Below the pieces are notes generated by a model, which saw only the letters and a list, made by a program, of their open reading frames with translations, was not told where the DNA came from and ran no database searches. Below are positions 51,058 to 62,264 of a DNA stretch of 64,000 nucleotides, piece after piece. This stretch comes from Sipunculus nudus (taxonomy: Eukaryota; Annelida; Sipuncula; Golfingiida; Sipunculidae). Positions within the stretch are counted from its first letter, which is position 1; every line of letters starts with the position of its first letter. The DNA lies in contig CM049310.1 of NCBI GenBank assembly GCA_026874595.1, positions 7,564,001 to 7,628,000 of the forward strand, given 5' to 3'. The translations under genes were made by a program, and so were the position numbers.

Positions 51058-51715
51058 ATTTGCATGTATTTGAATGCGTTAAGTCGAATTAGAACCAAAC
51101 CCTAATAGCGGTGCATTTAATGCCCTATAGCACGTGCCTTGCACATGGGAAATGTCATATATACGTGTTAACATGTGATGTGGTGGCCCAATGTCCCTCT
51201 GTCTGCTAGACATGACTGCTCTGTAGACAAAAAAATTGACAGATCACGCTTCAGAGTCACGATTCTGCAGAAACTGAGTTTTTTCATATTTCACAGAAAT
51301 GTCATCAATTTTGGTCATCTACTTTCAACGATATTGATATTGCAGTTTGATCTCAAAAAAATCTTGAATAAGAAAAGAGTTATTATAACTTTGCTCGAAA
51401 TAATGTGTGAATATATACGAAGAGTCGGATGATTTCAAGATAACTTTGAAATATAAGAAACCTGTCAACTTCATGGTCATCATGTGAAATTAATCTAACT
51501 TCTAGGAATTTCATATTATATAAACCCCTTTTCGTAGAAAGGGTTTGAGGTCCAAAACGTGAGTCATGTTAATGCTTATTTTTTTCACTTTTATGGTATA
51601 TTGATATCAAAGTTGATGTGACCACATTTATAAAAGATAAAATATAAAGTTATCGTTGTCACCGAGGTTTTATACTTTATTTTTAAATGTCATTTGATGT
51701 TGATCACCTTAAAAT
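51058..51715. other. Intergenic DNA with relic of the ATTTGCAT-type repeat
   Basis: 51058-51110 resembles the right end of the 45080-45890 repeat. The remainder to 51715 has no recognised gene. Confidence 0.4.
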
Positions 51716-51846
51716 AGAAGCGGATCCAGGGGAAGGGTTCAAGGGCCTGGACCCCCTTTTACGGACCTGGGAACCTTTTTTTAGGCTTTGTTGATAGACC
51801 TCCTGGGTTGAACCCCTCCTTCTCCTAAATCCTGGATCCGCCCCTG
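51716..51846. mobile_element. Short MITE with GCGGATCCAGG inverted ends
   Basis: AAGCGGATCCAGGGGAAGGG TTCAA at the left is the inverse of TTGAACCCCTCC...CCTGGATCCGC at the right. It is only about 130 bp long and folds on itself. Related to 40204-40368. Confidence 0.7.
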
Positions 51847-51914
51847 AAAAGGATAGCCACAATGAAAAATATAATTATTACTGTGCGGAGGAGGCATACG
51901 TGTATTTTCGGTTA

Positions 51915-53215
51915 ATTTAGACTATAGGTCATCTGAACTTTAGTTATAATTCATTGTTCGTCGTGCTGTCCGTCCGTTAGACTTGCACATTTTGAAACCG
52001 TTAGACCTACAAATCCAAATTTCGGCATACTGTTAGATGTCCCTAAGATCTCCTACCAAACAGAAAACTGGATCACTGCGATTTTTTTCCTTTGATAAAT
52101 TAGGGAAACACCACAATTTTCCATTAAAAACCTATTTTCACACTTCATGAATGCCTAATATGAAAAAAAAAAAAACTCATCTCTTTTTCTTCATATTTGT
52201 ATCCGCCAAAACAAAGTTTTGCGGATACTATGTTTCTTGACCGGGTTCCGCCGCCGCCACCGCGTTCGTTTTCGGAATAGAACTCTGAAACCACTGGACA
52301 GATTTTTCCGAAACTTTACACCATTATCTCAGAACCCACATATCTTTGGACTCGTTTGACCAATCAGGCTAAATATTTTGCAAAAATGTAGCTCTTGGAT
52401 AGCTTTATAACATACACAAAAATTGGTGGCGCCGCCTGCAACCCTTTTTGCACAGCGTCCGTCTGTTTGTCTGCCGTGGGATAAAAATCAATCAAAACTC
52501 GGCAGTGGTTTGACCTATCTGCCTAAAATTTTGCATGTATATACATCTTGGATAGCTTTCTGGATTTTTGGCAGGTGGCGCCACCTACATTTAAGTTTAC
52601 GCTGAAGACATCCATGCTAGTATGCAGCACACCTCACTCTATTTCCCCTTGCCACTCAATCCATGCCTCACTTTACCCGTCCCACTCTGATTTCGGTGGA
52701 TATACGTAGTTGCTTGTCGACTACCCGTATTCTAGTTACCATATATATTCCCCTTTATATACAACATATAATCATGATGCACTTTGTAAAAAATCAGGAA
52801 AGATACTTACTCACTTAACATAATAATTGTTGAAGCTAGAGACTTTTTTTTCAGGGATATAACTTTATTAAGATTCAATTGTATACACAAAATTAGATCT
52901 GAATGTTGTAATTTTTAAAGTGGTCCAATCACCTATCTGACATTTATAAGCTGAATGTTATTCCTTGGAACTTTTATACAAATAGGCCAGAAAATGTGGA
53001 TGTCACCGCACACAGACTGCTTGTTCTGTACATATAAACGTATTTATAATATGTGGGGGTCCGCCAAAATAATGAAAACAAATTCAACAAGGGCATCTGG
53101 CGGCAAGTCAGATACGCCAGAGCTTCGCAAAAGGCGTTTTGCAACAATTAACCTTTCCACCTCCGCATATATGCAACCTACCACGTTATAAGCACAGTCA
53201 GCTGAGCACAGTGAT
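51915..53215 (+). mobile_element. Family D Helentron-like element, copy D4, with nested insertion
   Basis: It starts TTTAGACTATAGGTCATCTG, then AACTTTAG, and GTCCGTCCG; it ends CAGTCAGCTGAGCACAGTGA. The interior matches D1 and D3 (TCGGCATACTGTTAGATGTC, AAAACCTATTTTCACACTTC). It is split by Helentron-like copy C at 52199-52735. Confidence 0.62.
52199..52735 (+). mobile_element. Helentron-like non-autonomous element, copy C (537 bp), nested in D4
   Basis: It starts GTATCCGCCAAAACAAAGTT, then TTGCGGATAC (perfect hairpin), with (CCG)n after it. It ends with hairpin GTAGTTGCTTGTCGACTAC and CCGTATTCTAG, then host TT. The host DNA reads TTCATATTT before and TTACCATATATATTCC after. The uninterrupted relative at 49162 reads CTCATATTTACCATAAATATTCC, which places the insertion in a T run, as expected for Helentrons. 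Confidence 0.87.
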
Positions 53216-54036
53216 GTCATAAAGCGCCACATCAGAAGACTCAGTCTGAAATGGTGATGTTAAAGACTAAAGCCTAAGGACAGTTAACCAGAGACAGGCA
53301 TATATGTTCTCATGTGGCTTACTCCTAGCTGTTATGGACGTCCACTCGTTCCTTTTGTGATGTACCTATGAATTATCTTCAAATAGACCAATGTGCGTGC
53401 TTGGACTGCTATGTGGATTAAAACTAAAGTCTTTGGAAATCTGTATCCATCCTTAATTATGAAGTATAACTCAGTGTATGCCATTTAGGCAGAATGCTCA
53501 GAATAAGTGTTAACCACTTTTTTCCGGACATTGTAAGCCTTATCAGAAGATTCGCCTGATGAGGTGTGTTATACGCCGCACGAGGACTTACAAACACACG
53601 CTGACAAACACTTCTGATTTGCTACCTGCGCCTCAGATCGTGATGTAGATAGATGAGATGGCACCATCGGTGTTAAGACCACCCTCGGCAGAGTCACGGA
53701 CGTCTGCCCTTTAAGCATTATGGATGGCCATGGACATTTGCGGGGGTGTCGCCTCCACGACCCTTGATTTAACCCAGAGACAGGGGTGCTCATTCAGGAG
53801 GGCTTTAGTCCACTCTACTCACCCGGAAGTGCTGTATCTGTAAAAAAAATCTCTGGCGCAGATCAATCTTTTAAGGCTTGTGTTATATGGAATAAGATGG
53901 AGGTTTTTTTTAGGGTGAACTTTTCATTGTAGGGTCTCGTCCGAGGTCGCAGTTTGTGTTTGATAGGAGAGAGACAGACCCTGGAGGTCGGTGTTTGTTC
54001 CATAAAGTATGCGAACATGTGGATTTGTTTCCTTTC

Positions 54037-54041
<5 letters not shown>

Positions 54042-54098
<57 letters not shown>
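54042..54098. repeat. (TA)n microsatellite
   Basis: A pure TA run. It explains the poly-(YI) open frames on both strands. Confidence 0.97.
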
Positions 54099-54101
<3 letters not shown>

Positions 54102-54369
54102 TATATATAAATTAAAAATTAACAGAATATCGATATTCAGATATCTAACACAATGGTTACCGTAATATGCAATATACCGGTGCTCGGCAGGAGAATGGTG
54201 TACCCAAACTATCATGAATTTATTTTTTCATACATGAACGAACAGGAGTCTGTAAACGCATAAATTTTTGTGAAGGTCTTGATTTTTTTATAACTATTGG
54301 CAAGTAATTATGTAAATGGGCAACACTTTCTTAAATGAAAGGTAAACGTTTTATTTTATCCCTTTATTC

Positions 54370-54600
54370 TGTATTCGTGTAATGTGTAACGCCACGACAA
54401 AATGCGTGTAATGTTGTGCGATATATATGCGTGTAAACACATTTGCATTATACGTGTAATATTTAATAAGTGAATGGATTGCGTGTAATGGATTACATTA
54501 AACACGTTGACTGTTATTCTGGTAATATATAATACGTGCAATGTGTAACATCTCGACAGATATGCGTGTAAGGACACTTTGGCAAATACATGAACTATTT
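54370..54600. repeat. Degenerate GTGTAATG tandem repeat
   Basis: Phrases such as GCGTGTAATG, CGTGTAATATTTAATA and ATATGCGTGTAA recur every 40-80 bp. Confidence 0.5.
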
Positions 54601-55959
54601 TTAATACGTGTTATGCGTAACAGTTTGATAGATATGCGTATATAGCGTGGTACAATGTGTTAGATTTAAGGGTAAGTGGTTAATACATTGTGGACGTATA
54701 TCTGTATATGTAAACTATAAATCTAGCCGCCTACATGCACTGCCGATATTCATGTAAATATTTTACAATATTGTTGATGGAACCTGTAAGTGCGTAATCA
54801 CCCATGTAATTCTGGGACGACTATGTTGCTAAACCGTGTTAATTTGAAAAGCTTACCCATTGGCCTTGTAAAATTGTTTTCCCAAAAGATTTTAAAGTCC
54901 GGTCCACATCTCTTACCATACGCCCCTGAACACTACAACTACGGTGAATGTAATCCCATTGTAAATTTCTTTGGATTGATAATACCATGCCAAACGAATA
55001 TTGTGTAGTGCCGCCCTTAACTATTACGTTAGTGAGTAAATGTACTTATTCAAGCAAGGTCTGTGATGTTTTAATATAGGTAATTGACTCAGTAGTGAAT
55101 GACGTATTAATCGATTTGTGACTTTGTTCTGTCACGCAGCTTCGGACATATGCCTCTCCCGCGGGAATCATTACATCAAAAGCCCGCTGGCCGGTGTCCC
55201 CTCTATTTAGAGATTATGGTTGTCAGTATCCTGCATGTCATTATTGAGCGAACCGGCTTGCCTTCGCTGATCAAACTGTCTGCACGATTCAATATTCCTC
55301 TTAATCATGTGATTAGTGACGTAGTGTGAGGCGTGTAGACTGGTGCCCTGCTCGATTAATATTGCACGAATTTGGCTATGTGAATGACACAGGAAATTTT
55401 AATATCCTAAAGGAATGTTTCAGGAAGGTCAGCAGATCATAACGGTTCAAATTATTTTTGAATTAATTGACTGCGAGGACGGGATGCCTACATAAGACGC
55501 GCATTATTGATATCGAATTGATATTTGGGCCGCGGCAAACAAAAATATGGAGAGATTTTTTGTTGTTGAAAATTTACTGACGGAGACATGTTATTGGAAG
55601 GAATCGAGGTAAGATTATCGATAAGCAACCCAGGATTGATGCTTCTTAAATAATTGGGTCCGGCGAAAATAGGATTTTGTAGAACAGCTACCTTTTTAGT
55701 GACCCACATAGCGTAAAATCGGACTTGCAATAGTACGGCTCTACGGGTTAGGGTTTGTGGGCTTCTGCAGCCCACATCTGCAGCCCTACGTGCACCATTC
55801 ACCTGGACTTATACACACAAAGATGCCCAAGGTATATATGAAGTGAAGACGGTAATAATTTTTTAAAAAGATTTCTTTGGTAGAGGTATATGCCTCTATT
55901 TTATTAATGCTTGCTTAACTAAGCATTATGTATATCTGCAAAATTCCATTCCGGTTTTG

Positions 55960-56226
55960 GACTACGTGACATTGGCTTACACGCGATAATTCTGGCGTCA
56001 ACCAGGATCAGTGTATCACTCCTGCGGGTCCAGAATGTGTGTCATCTCCAATACTGGGTCATTACACCCAGGAACCCCCGAAAGCCGCACCCGTTTGTGA
56101 GTGAAACACGACTGTTGGGCACAGTCTCCCCATTAAGCCTGCAGAGCGCTCACCCTGGGTGGTGAACGACCGTGAAAAATTTCACCGCCTCGGCTGAGAT
56201 TCGAACTCACGTTTGAAGGCGGTTAT
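55960..56226 (-). mobile_element. tRNA-derived SINE
   Basis: Read on the minus strand, it begins near CGTGAGTTCGAATCTCAGCC, which contains a box-B-like GTTCGAATC (56197-56205 on +). It continues TTTTTCACGGTCGTTCACC, ACCCAGGGTGAGCGCTCTGC, then AGGCTTAATGGGG. Box B is the internal RNA polymerase III promoter part of tRNA-type SINEs. No box A was found. A related fragment is at 12901-13060. The solo LTR at 56231 has inserted just beyond this head. Confidence 0.7.
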
Positions 56227-56230
56227 GTAG

Positions 56231-57087
56231 TGTTACGGAACCTAATAACAACAGATCAAGTAGTCGTGACGAGCATAAATTTTGTTACGGAGATAAATAA
56301 AAATCAGATTCTGTAACACTAGGCAGCGTGAAATGTCTAGGGGAAAGAATAAAGAAGTCAGTGGTTTTTTGTTAACAAATAATTAAAAGAAAAAACCCTT
56401 ACATTACAATACACTAAATCAATACAATTACACAGTATAATAAATATAGCGTACAGTACCAGAATGTCCGGATCCTAGGCTTTTCTGGATATTAGCACTG
56501 TCAAAGCTCAACAAGTCCTTTAAAACATATAATCCAGATGAAGAGTTCAAGTAAATCTTCTCAGAGAATAATAGTCAAATTCAATCCCAAAATCCATCTG
56601 TTGTAATCTAAAAGTGAAGTTCTGGCAATAGTCCCAAAGGCAAACTTAAGACTTAATAAAATATGTTACAAAGTTCGAAGATTATTTTTAAGTGCTGCAA
56701 TTATCGGAAAGGTCCACAAACTGACTCGCACTCTTCCGTGTCCGCTGGAATATTCTCTCTCTGCTCCCTTAGGCCCTAAAATCGCCCCTAATTTACAGCT
56801 TCTCACCCCAAAGTCTAGAAACTTCTCTTTCACGAACAATCCAAAGAACACAACAATACATAATACACACGCCCCAAAGAACAAAACAAGACACGTGCTC
56901 ATAGAGCGCGAACAGCCCAGAAAATTCCAGATGAGCAAGAGCGCTGTATCTCTACACGCCAGGGTACACCAAGTACGGATTACACCGAGCGCTGTGTTTC
57001 TACATGCCATAGCAATTGACGCCCAGGGCTCGAGCCTAACACGATACAGAATGTCAACAGCGCACAATAAAAGAGAAACCTGTAACA
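56231..57087 (-). mobile_element. Solo LTR of an LTR retrotransposon (857 bp)
   Basis: On the minus strand it starts TGTTACAGG and ends CCGTAACA, like the LTR at 7256-8032. It shares ATTGTATTGATTTAGTGTAT and CATTTCACGCTGCCTAGTGT with that copy, and AGACATTTCACG near its 3' part. It is flanked by a perfect 4-bp duplication GTAG (56227-56230 and 57088-57091). The 144-codon minus-strand open frame 56666-57100 lies almost entirely within the LTR and is not called as a gene. Confidence 0.9.
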
Positions 57088-57091
57088 GTAG

Positions 57092-60000
57092 TCCGTTCAA
57101 GTACGTTGCATTGATTCGAATTGTTTCGAGGCAAATTACGTAAACATTGGTGTTTTTGTGGAAAGGACTTCACGGGATAAGTAATATTTTTTTAAGCATG
57201 CGCAATTGAAAGGTAGGGGGTCTGTACACAAGTTGTTTCCTTGGAATGAAACCAACTTTGATTTTAAAGATTAAGAGTTTGACTGTTGAGACAATTAGTC
57301 CCAGCCATCCCACAGTGCCTGACAGGAAGAGGTTTGAGATGAGTAGAACGAGGTGTGTGACCTTAACGACCTACCTGAAATATCTTGTTGATTTGATTAG
57401 GGTAATTTGATCCCATTATTTCTTTTTTTTTTTCGTCACTCATTAATGTAATATACTTCCACGTGGTACTGATTAACGTGGCACAGCTGTTGGGCTTCTC
57501 AGTTCTTGTGATTAGTTATGCAGGGGTTGACTTGTAGGTTGGTGCCCTGTTCAAAACAAATAATAAGTGACGTAGGAGAGTGACGTGTAGACTTGTAACC
57601 TGCTCCATGTGACCCCTGGGACACCCCAGCCAGTGTAAACACAGACGGCCAGACCCAACCTTGTGTTAGGCATTTGTAGGGGGCTGTGCTTCTGAAGGAT
57701 TTGCTGCTTAACTCTGTTACAACAAGGCTAGGTTATAAATGAGGTAGTTACATGTCTTTAAGAATTAAATTTTTTCCTCTTTACAAGGTATACTCTCTGG
57801 GTTTGCACTATGTCTGTTACTTGTGGATACAATCTAGTAGTCCACACTCCTATAAATAATTTAATTTTGCGGAATGCAATCAGCCATAGGCCTTTGATAT
57901 CGCCATTAACACTTGTTTAAATACACCGCAGTCACACGGGTATCTTATGGGATATGAAGGTGAGAAAGTCCGATCTCGTGGATCCCGCGGGGACCAGCGG
58001 GTGGTGACAGTATTTCCCGATGTGTTTACGATATATGACACGCACTGAGCTCTTTCATTCAGATACAACTGACACGAGTGCATCTGATTATTCAACAAAA
58101 CCAGCTTTAAGTACTACATTGTAGCCGTTTAGCTTGATATTTAATAGACTTTTACCCTCTCACTGGCGTCATCTGTTGGCCACAACTGACACTGAGTTTT
58201 CGGGTCGGTTTTGTCAACGAAGACAGATCGAACTTGTTTTATTTTACATGATTAAAGTAAAACAAAGCTACCTCAGCCTCAGAGGCGAGGTTCCTATGAG
58301 ATTTATTAGAATCATGACAGAAGGCCAAATGCTTGATAACTGGTCCTAAACACAACAGACGACCGTTACGCGCAGTGCGCATGCTCGTAGAAATGGCCTA
58401 TTGGGAGCCCTCGTAGCGGGCTCGTACAAACTGGTCCATTTAGCCGTGACTTGCGGAGCCGTATCATATTTAAAGTATTCTGATTTCAGAAATGCCAGCT
58501 CACCAAAAATGTAAAACATCAACGTTGTGTATGTATTTGGGATTTAAGAAAGCACTGTAGGGTCCAATTGTTAGTTTCCCGTGCTTATTGTATGAAACAT
58601 CATTTAATGTGGTTATGTACAGTTCAATTAAATAAACATAATAACAATGATCATTTTAGGGTTTATAGGTTACGATGACGCGCTTAAACATTGTTTGTAT
58701 TCGAATTCACAGTGAAAATTAGACATAGAAACCTTTATTAAAATTAAAATTTGATGATTTATCTTCTTAACAAAAGAAGAAAGATTTTGAATGTATAATA
58801 TTTTTAGATTTGTTTTAATGTAATTTTAAAATTGTTAATTCATTGAAAAAATGGTAAATGTCCTTAAAATAATATTTATGGATTCCCTATCACACGACAA
58901 ATAGCAAAACTGTCCAATTAATATATCTTAAGTTAAAAGTACTAATATACTTAGTTTAAATCTAATTTTCTTAATTTCAAAATAATTTTTACCTAAAATA
59001 TATATAACAACTTAAATAAAATAAATACGCACACTTTCCTGAAGTACACAGCATTCATTTTTATTTCCAAAACGCCTGATGTTGCAATTCTACCAGCCCC
59101 CCCCCCCCCCCCCCCGAAGCTCTAAAGGTTCAGAGGACAATGCACTCCATTTCTCTCTCGGTCAGCAAGACAGCTCCTTCAGGTTACGTTCCTTGCATAG
59201 GGATTACACTCTCCCCATGCATTACATCATCAGTGACCACCAGAACCTCACAAATCACGCACATCAAGGCCTCTGGCATTAAAGATTTAACAAAAAGTGT
59301 AGTGTTGGTAATTTTCAAAGTGGCCAAGGTAACAAAAAACAGAGCCAATAAATCAGAGAAGACCGACGATGTATCCTTCCGCAAGCAAGATTGACAGGTC
59401 AGAACCTCTCTGACGTTAATTTTACTCTGGGTTATCATTTAAATATTTTTTAGACAGTGTCAGATCGTGTGCCTGTGCTGATGTGTTTTATTGTCAGTCT
59501 TATGTGATATCTTATGACCGAGAACACGCAGTTTCACTCCGTATGATTACTCAGCGCACCACTGTACGCCCTTAATTGACTACCACCATATTTATTACAT
59601 CATATTTTCAATATGATGAATGTTTGTTTTATATCTACACATCACGTATTATCTGTTTCTACATTTGTATACAGTATCAATTGCCGCTTTGCTATATTTA
59701 TTTGTTTAGTTAAAGCTATTATTTACTTGTCACTAATTATTTGGTTTTTTTTCTAGCTGTTTTCATTGAGCCTCGAGTCCCTGAAGCGGCCGATCCAATA
59801 GCCATCACACACCCCCTGCAGATAGATTCCTGCGTTGAGACTGTCCTCGGAGTATATTCGTATATACCTGTGCCCTTATCAAACCTTCACTGATTCTTTT
59901 TATCGTATAACAATTTCAAAACCGTTGATGTGCACAAATGCTCATACGGAATGAAAGCCGGGTGTTGCAAGTTGATTGTCGGTGTTAATGACGTCCCGGT

Positions 60001-60674
60001 ATTTATAATGCGTATGGGCATGTAGACAGGTAATGCATGTATATGTTCTAAAATGTTAACTTAATAGATAAAAGACATGGATGTGTATTTATGAACTGTT
60101 GGTAATTCCTACTAAGAAGAGCTCAAATAGCACTTTAGGAATATTTATAGGCATAAACAATTAGACTCGAACAGGAAAACCAAGTGACCACAGGTGGCTG
60201 ATTGCGCATGTGCCGAAGTTTAAAGATCACTAGCTGTTGATAAGAACATCAAATGGAATGCCATATTTTGGCATTTGTAGGACTATTATTTTCCGATTTT
60301 CCTATAGATGTCCTTGCTTTGATTTCGATCGGCAGCCATTTTAGCGGGCCCTACATGTTTTTAACATGTGGATATAACAAATCGGAGCCTGTGTACTGTG
60401 GGATCGGCACCTTTTGGCCTGCATTATTAAAGATTCAACAGAACCTTTATTCTTTATTCGCTTAACACCATTATTGGATTGGTAATTCAATAGATTCGAG
60501 ATATCCGTGATTTGTCCATTGATATTTTATGTTTTATGATTACACATGTCAATAATCAAGGCTTTATTTCAGACCCTAGTTTAAGCAGGAAGACTATAAT
60601 ATGAAGGGGACGTGTGTCCTGGGGTGATTTTTGACATTTTACCTTTTGCTTTCCCTTCAGAAATAGGTCAGTGC
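57092..60674. other. Intergenic DNA, no gene established
   Basis: A poly-C tract lies at 59097-59115. The stretch 59140-59440 is open on both strands and more GC-balanced, but no known motif is seen. Very AT-rich at 58740-59040. Confidence 0.45.
59097..59115. repeat. Poly-C tract
   Basis: About 19 C in a row. Confidence 0.95.
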
Positions 60675-60925
60675 AAGTGCTTCAACCAGGATCATTGATT
60701 TGACCTTCGACCATGATTCTGGTTTGTAATAATCTAGCTTTTGCTACCAGCATGACGCGGATGATCAGGTTTTTATTCACGTGGTTCTTCGCTGTTGTGT
60801 TCTTATTTCCAATGTCATCAATCTGCCGGGACCGCGGCTCCGTGAGAACGCATTACACAAATGACATAAACAAAAAATTGACTTCAGCGTGCCGGAAATC
60901 AACGTTGAGACATTTAGCAATATGA
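60675..60925 (+). CDS. Possible secreted-peptide exon, copy 1 of a triplicated segment
   Basis: From ATG at 60761 (or 60752) the frame reads MIRFLFTWFFAVVFLFP, then MSSICRDRGSVRTHYTNDIN, and ends at TGA 60923-60925. The start looks like a signal peptide followed by a short polar, basic tail. Two related segments lie at 62828-63020 and 63735-63915. There the frame is shortened by early stops, while ATGATCTGG, TTTCCCAARGTCATC and GCGGCTCCGTGAGAACGCAT are kept. Conservation continues upstream of the ATG (CATTGATTT.AC.CTT), so the unit may be a non-coding repeat. No homologue is recognised. Confidence 0.25.
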
Positions 60926-61309
60926 GACATTCTGAGATGGAATGAAGGGATAGTTATTCTATTTATTAGTTCGTTTATAAGTTTGCTGGCAATACTTTTA
61001 GCATGCTTAATCAAACAGGTTACAACTGAATTTCAAGAGAAACCTAGGAAGATTGCATTTGGAGTCGATCCGGGATTAATTTCAGATCAAAAATATTTCG
61101 CTGTGGATATCCTCACCTTCTCCCTATTATCGCTCTCCTTTCATCTTTTATATCTTTCATGCATCGATTAGCTGTATTATATAGGGGGATCCATTACTCA
61201 CTTCGAAGTAGTGATCAAGTTTTGTTCGAAAGCTGTAAGTTATTAGGAAACTGCAAGTATCACATTTAGTAACAAAGAAATTTGTTTTGGTATTAGCGGA
61301 GATATTATT
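60926..61309. other. Intergenic DNA, nothing established
   Basis: A 62-codon open frame at 60983-61171 starts with a hydrophobic stretch, but nothing else supports it. Confidence 0.4.
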
Positions 61310-62264
61310 GTATCGCCAGACATAGTCTGGAGATACTATGGTTTAGGCACGGTCGCGCCGCCGCCGCCGCAGAGATTTCTTTTGGACACAATAACTCAAA
61401 AAATATTTCACGGATCTTTACCAAACTTGGTATATGTATAGATATGGGTGAGAGGACGACGCCTATTTAAAATGAGGTCATGACCTCAACTAGGAGAGTG
61501 ACCTTGACCTTGAATAGGTTCAATTTTGAGGAATATCACACAATTTCTTAAATATGTCAAGAAAACTTGCATGGATTGATCCCAAAATCAAGTTGATCGA
61601 AGATCATGGATAGGGTTGTCATGTACAGGAAACTGGTGGCGCCACCTATTATTCTTTACTTGTTTTCATGCCGTTTAATATCCCCAAAATAGCTACTTGA
61701 CAGTACTGTGAGCATTATAAGTCAAAAACTAATGGACAGATTTCTTTCATCTTATGCAGATACATAGATATGGGTTATGGGATGATGTTTATTTAAATTG
61801 GGGTCATGACCTTTCCTATGAGAGTGGCCTTGAGCTTGAATATTGCCATATATGGTGAAAATCACACAAAATCATTAATTTCTCAATAAGGGATGCATTG
61901 ATTGGTCCAAAAATCAACTTGAACGAAGATCTTGGATAGTGTTGTCATGAACGGGAAACAGGTGGTGCCACCTGTTATTCTTTTACTTGTTTTCGTGCCG
62001 TGTAATACCCCATCATTGCCACTTAACAGTATTGTGAGCATTATAAGTCAAAAACGACAGATTTCTTGCATATACATAGACATAGGTTAGGGGATGATGT
62101 ATATTGAAATTTGGATCATGATCTTTTCTATGAGAATGACCTTTTTTATGAGTGTGGTCTGATATTAATTGTTGCTGAAGATGGGGGGCCTATTCTTAAA
62201 GGGGGGGGGGGGGGATTAATTGTCTGGCGATACTATGGCACCTGCGGTGCCAAGAAATATCTAG
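61310..62264 (+). mobile_element. Helentron-like non-autonomous element, second family (955 bp)
   Basis: It starts GTATCGCCAGACATAGTCTG, then GAGATACTATG (hairpin), followed by (CCG)n. Near the right end TGTCTGGCGATAC at 62220-62232 is the exact inverse of the 5' GTATCGCCAGACA. Next come the hairpin GGCACC-TGC-GGTGCC (62237-62251) and AAGAAATATCTAG, then host TT. The interior has about three ~330-bp modules (GAGAGTGACCTTGACCTTGA, GGTGGCGCCACCT, TTTACTTGTTTTC). No protein is encoded. Confidence 0.87.
62201..62214. repeat. Poly-G tract
   Basis: 14 G in a row just inside the 3' end of the Helentron-like element. Confidence 0.93.

Larger units (their letters stand above)
53216..55955. other. Intergenic DNA, no gene established
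   Basis: Includes the TA run at 54042-54098, degenerate GCGTGTAATG repeats at 54370-54600, and more GC-balanced unique DNA at 53560-53830 and 55130-55340. No exon was recognised. Confidence 0.45.

Noticed and set aside
56666-57100. 144-codon minus-strand open frame
   Set aside because: It is almost wholly inside a solo LTR bounded by TG...CA ends and a GTAG target duplication.
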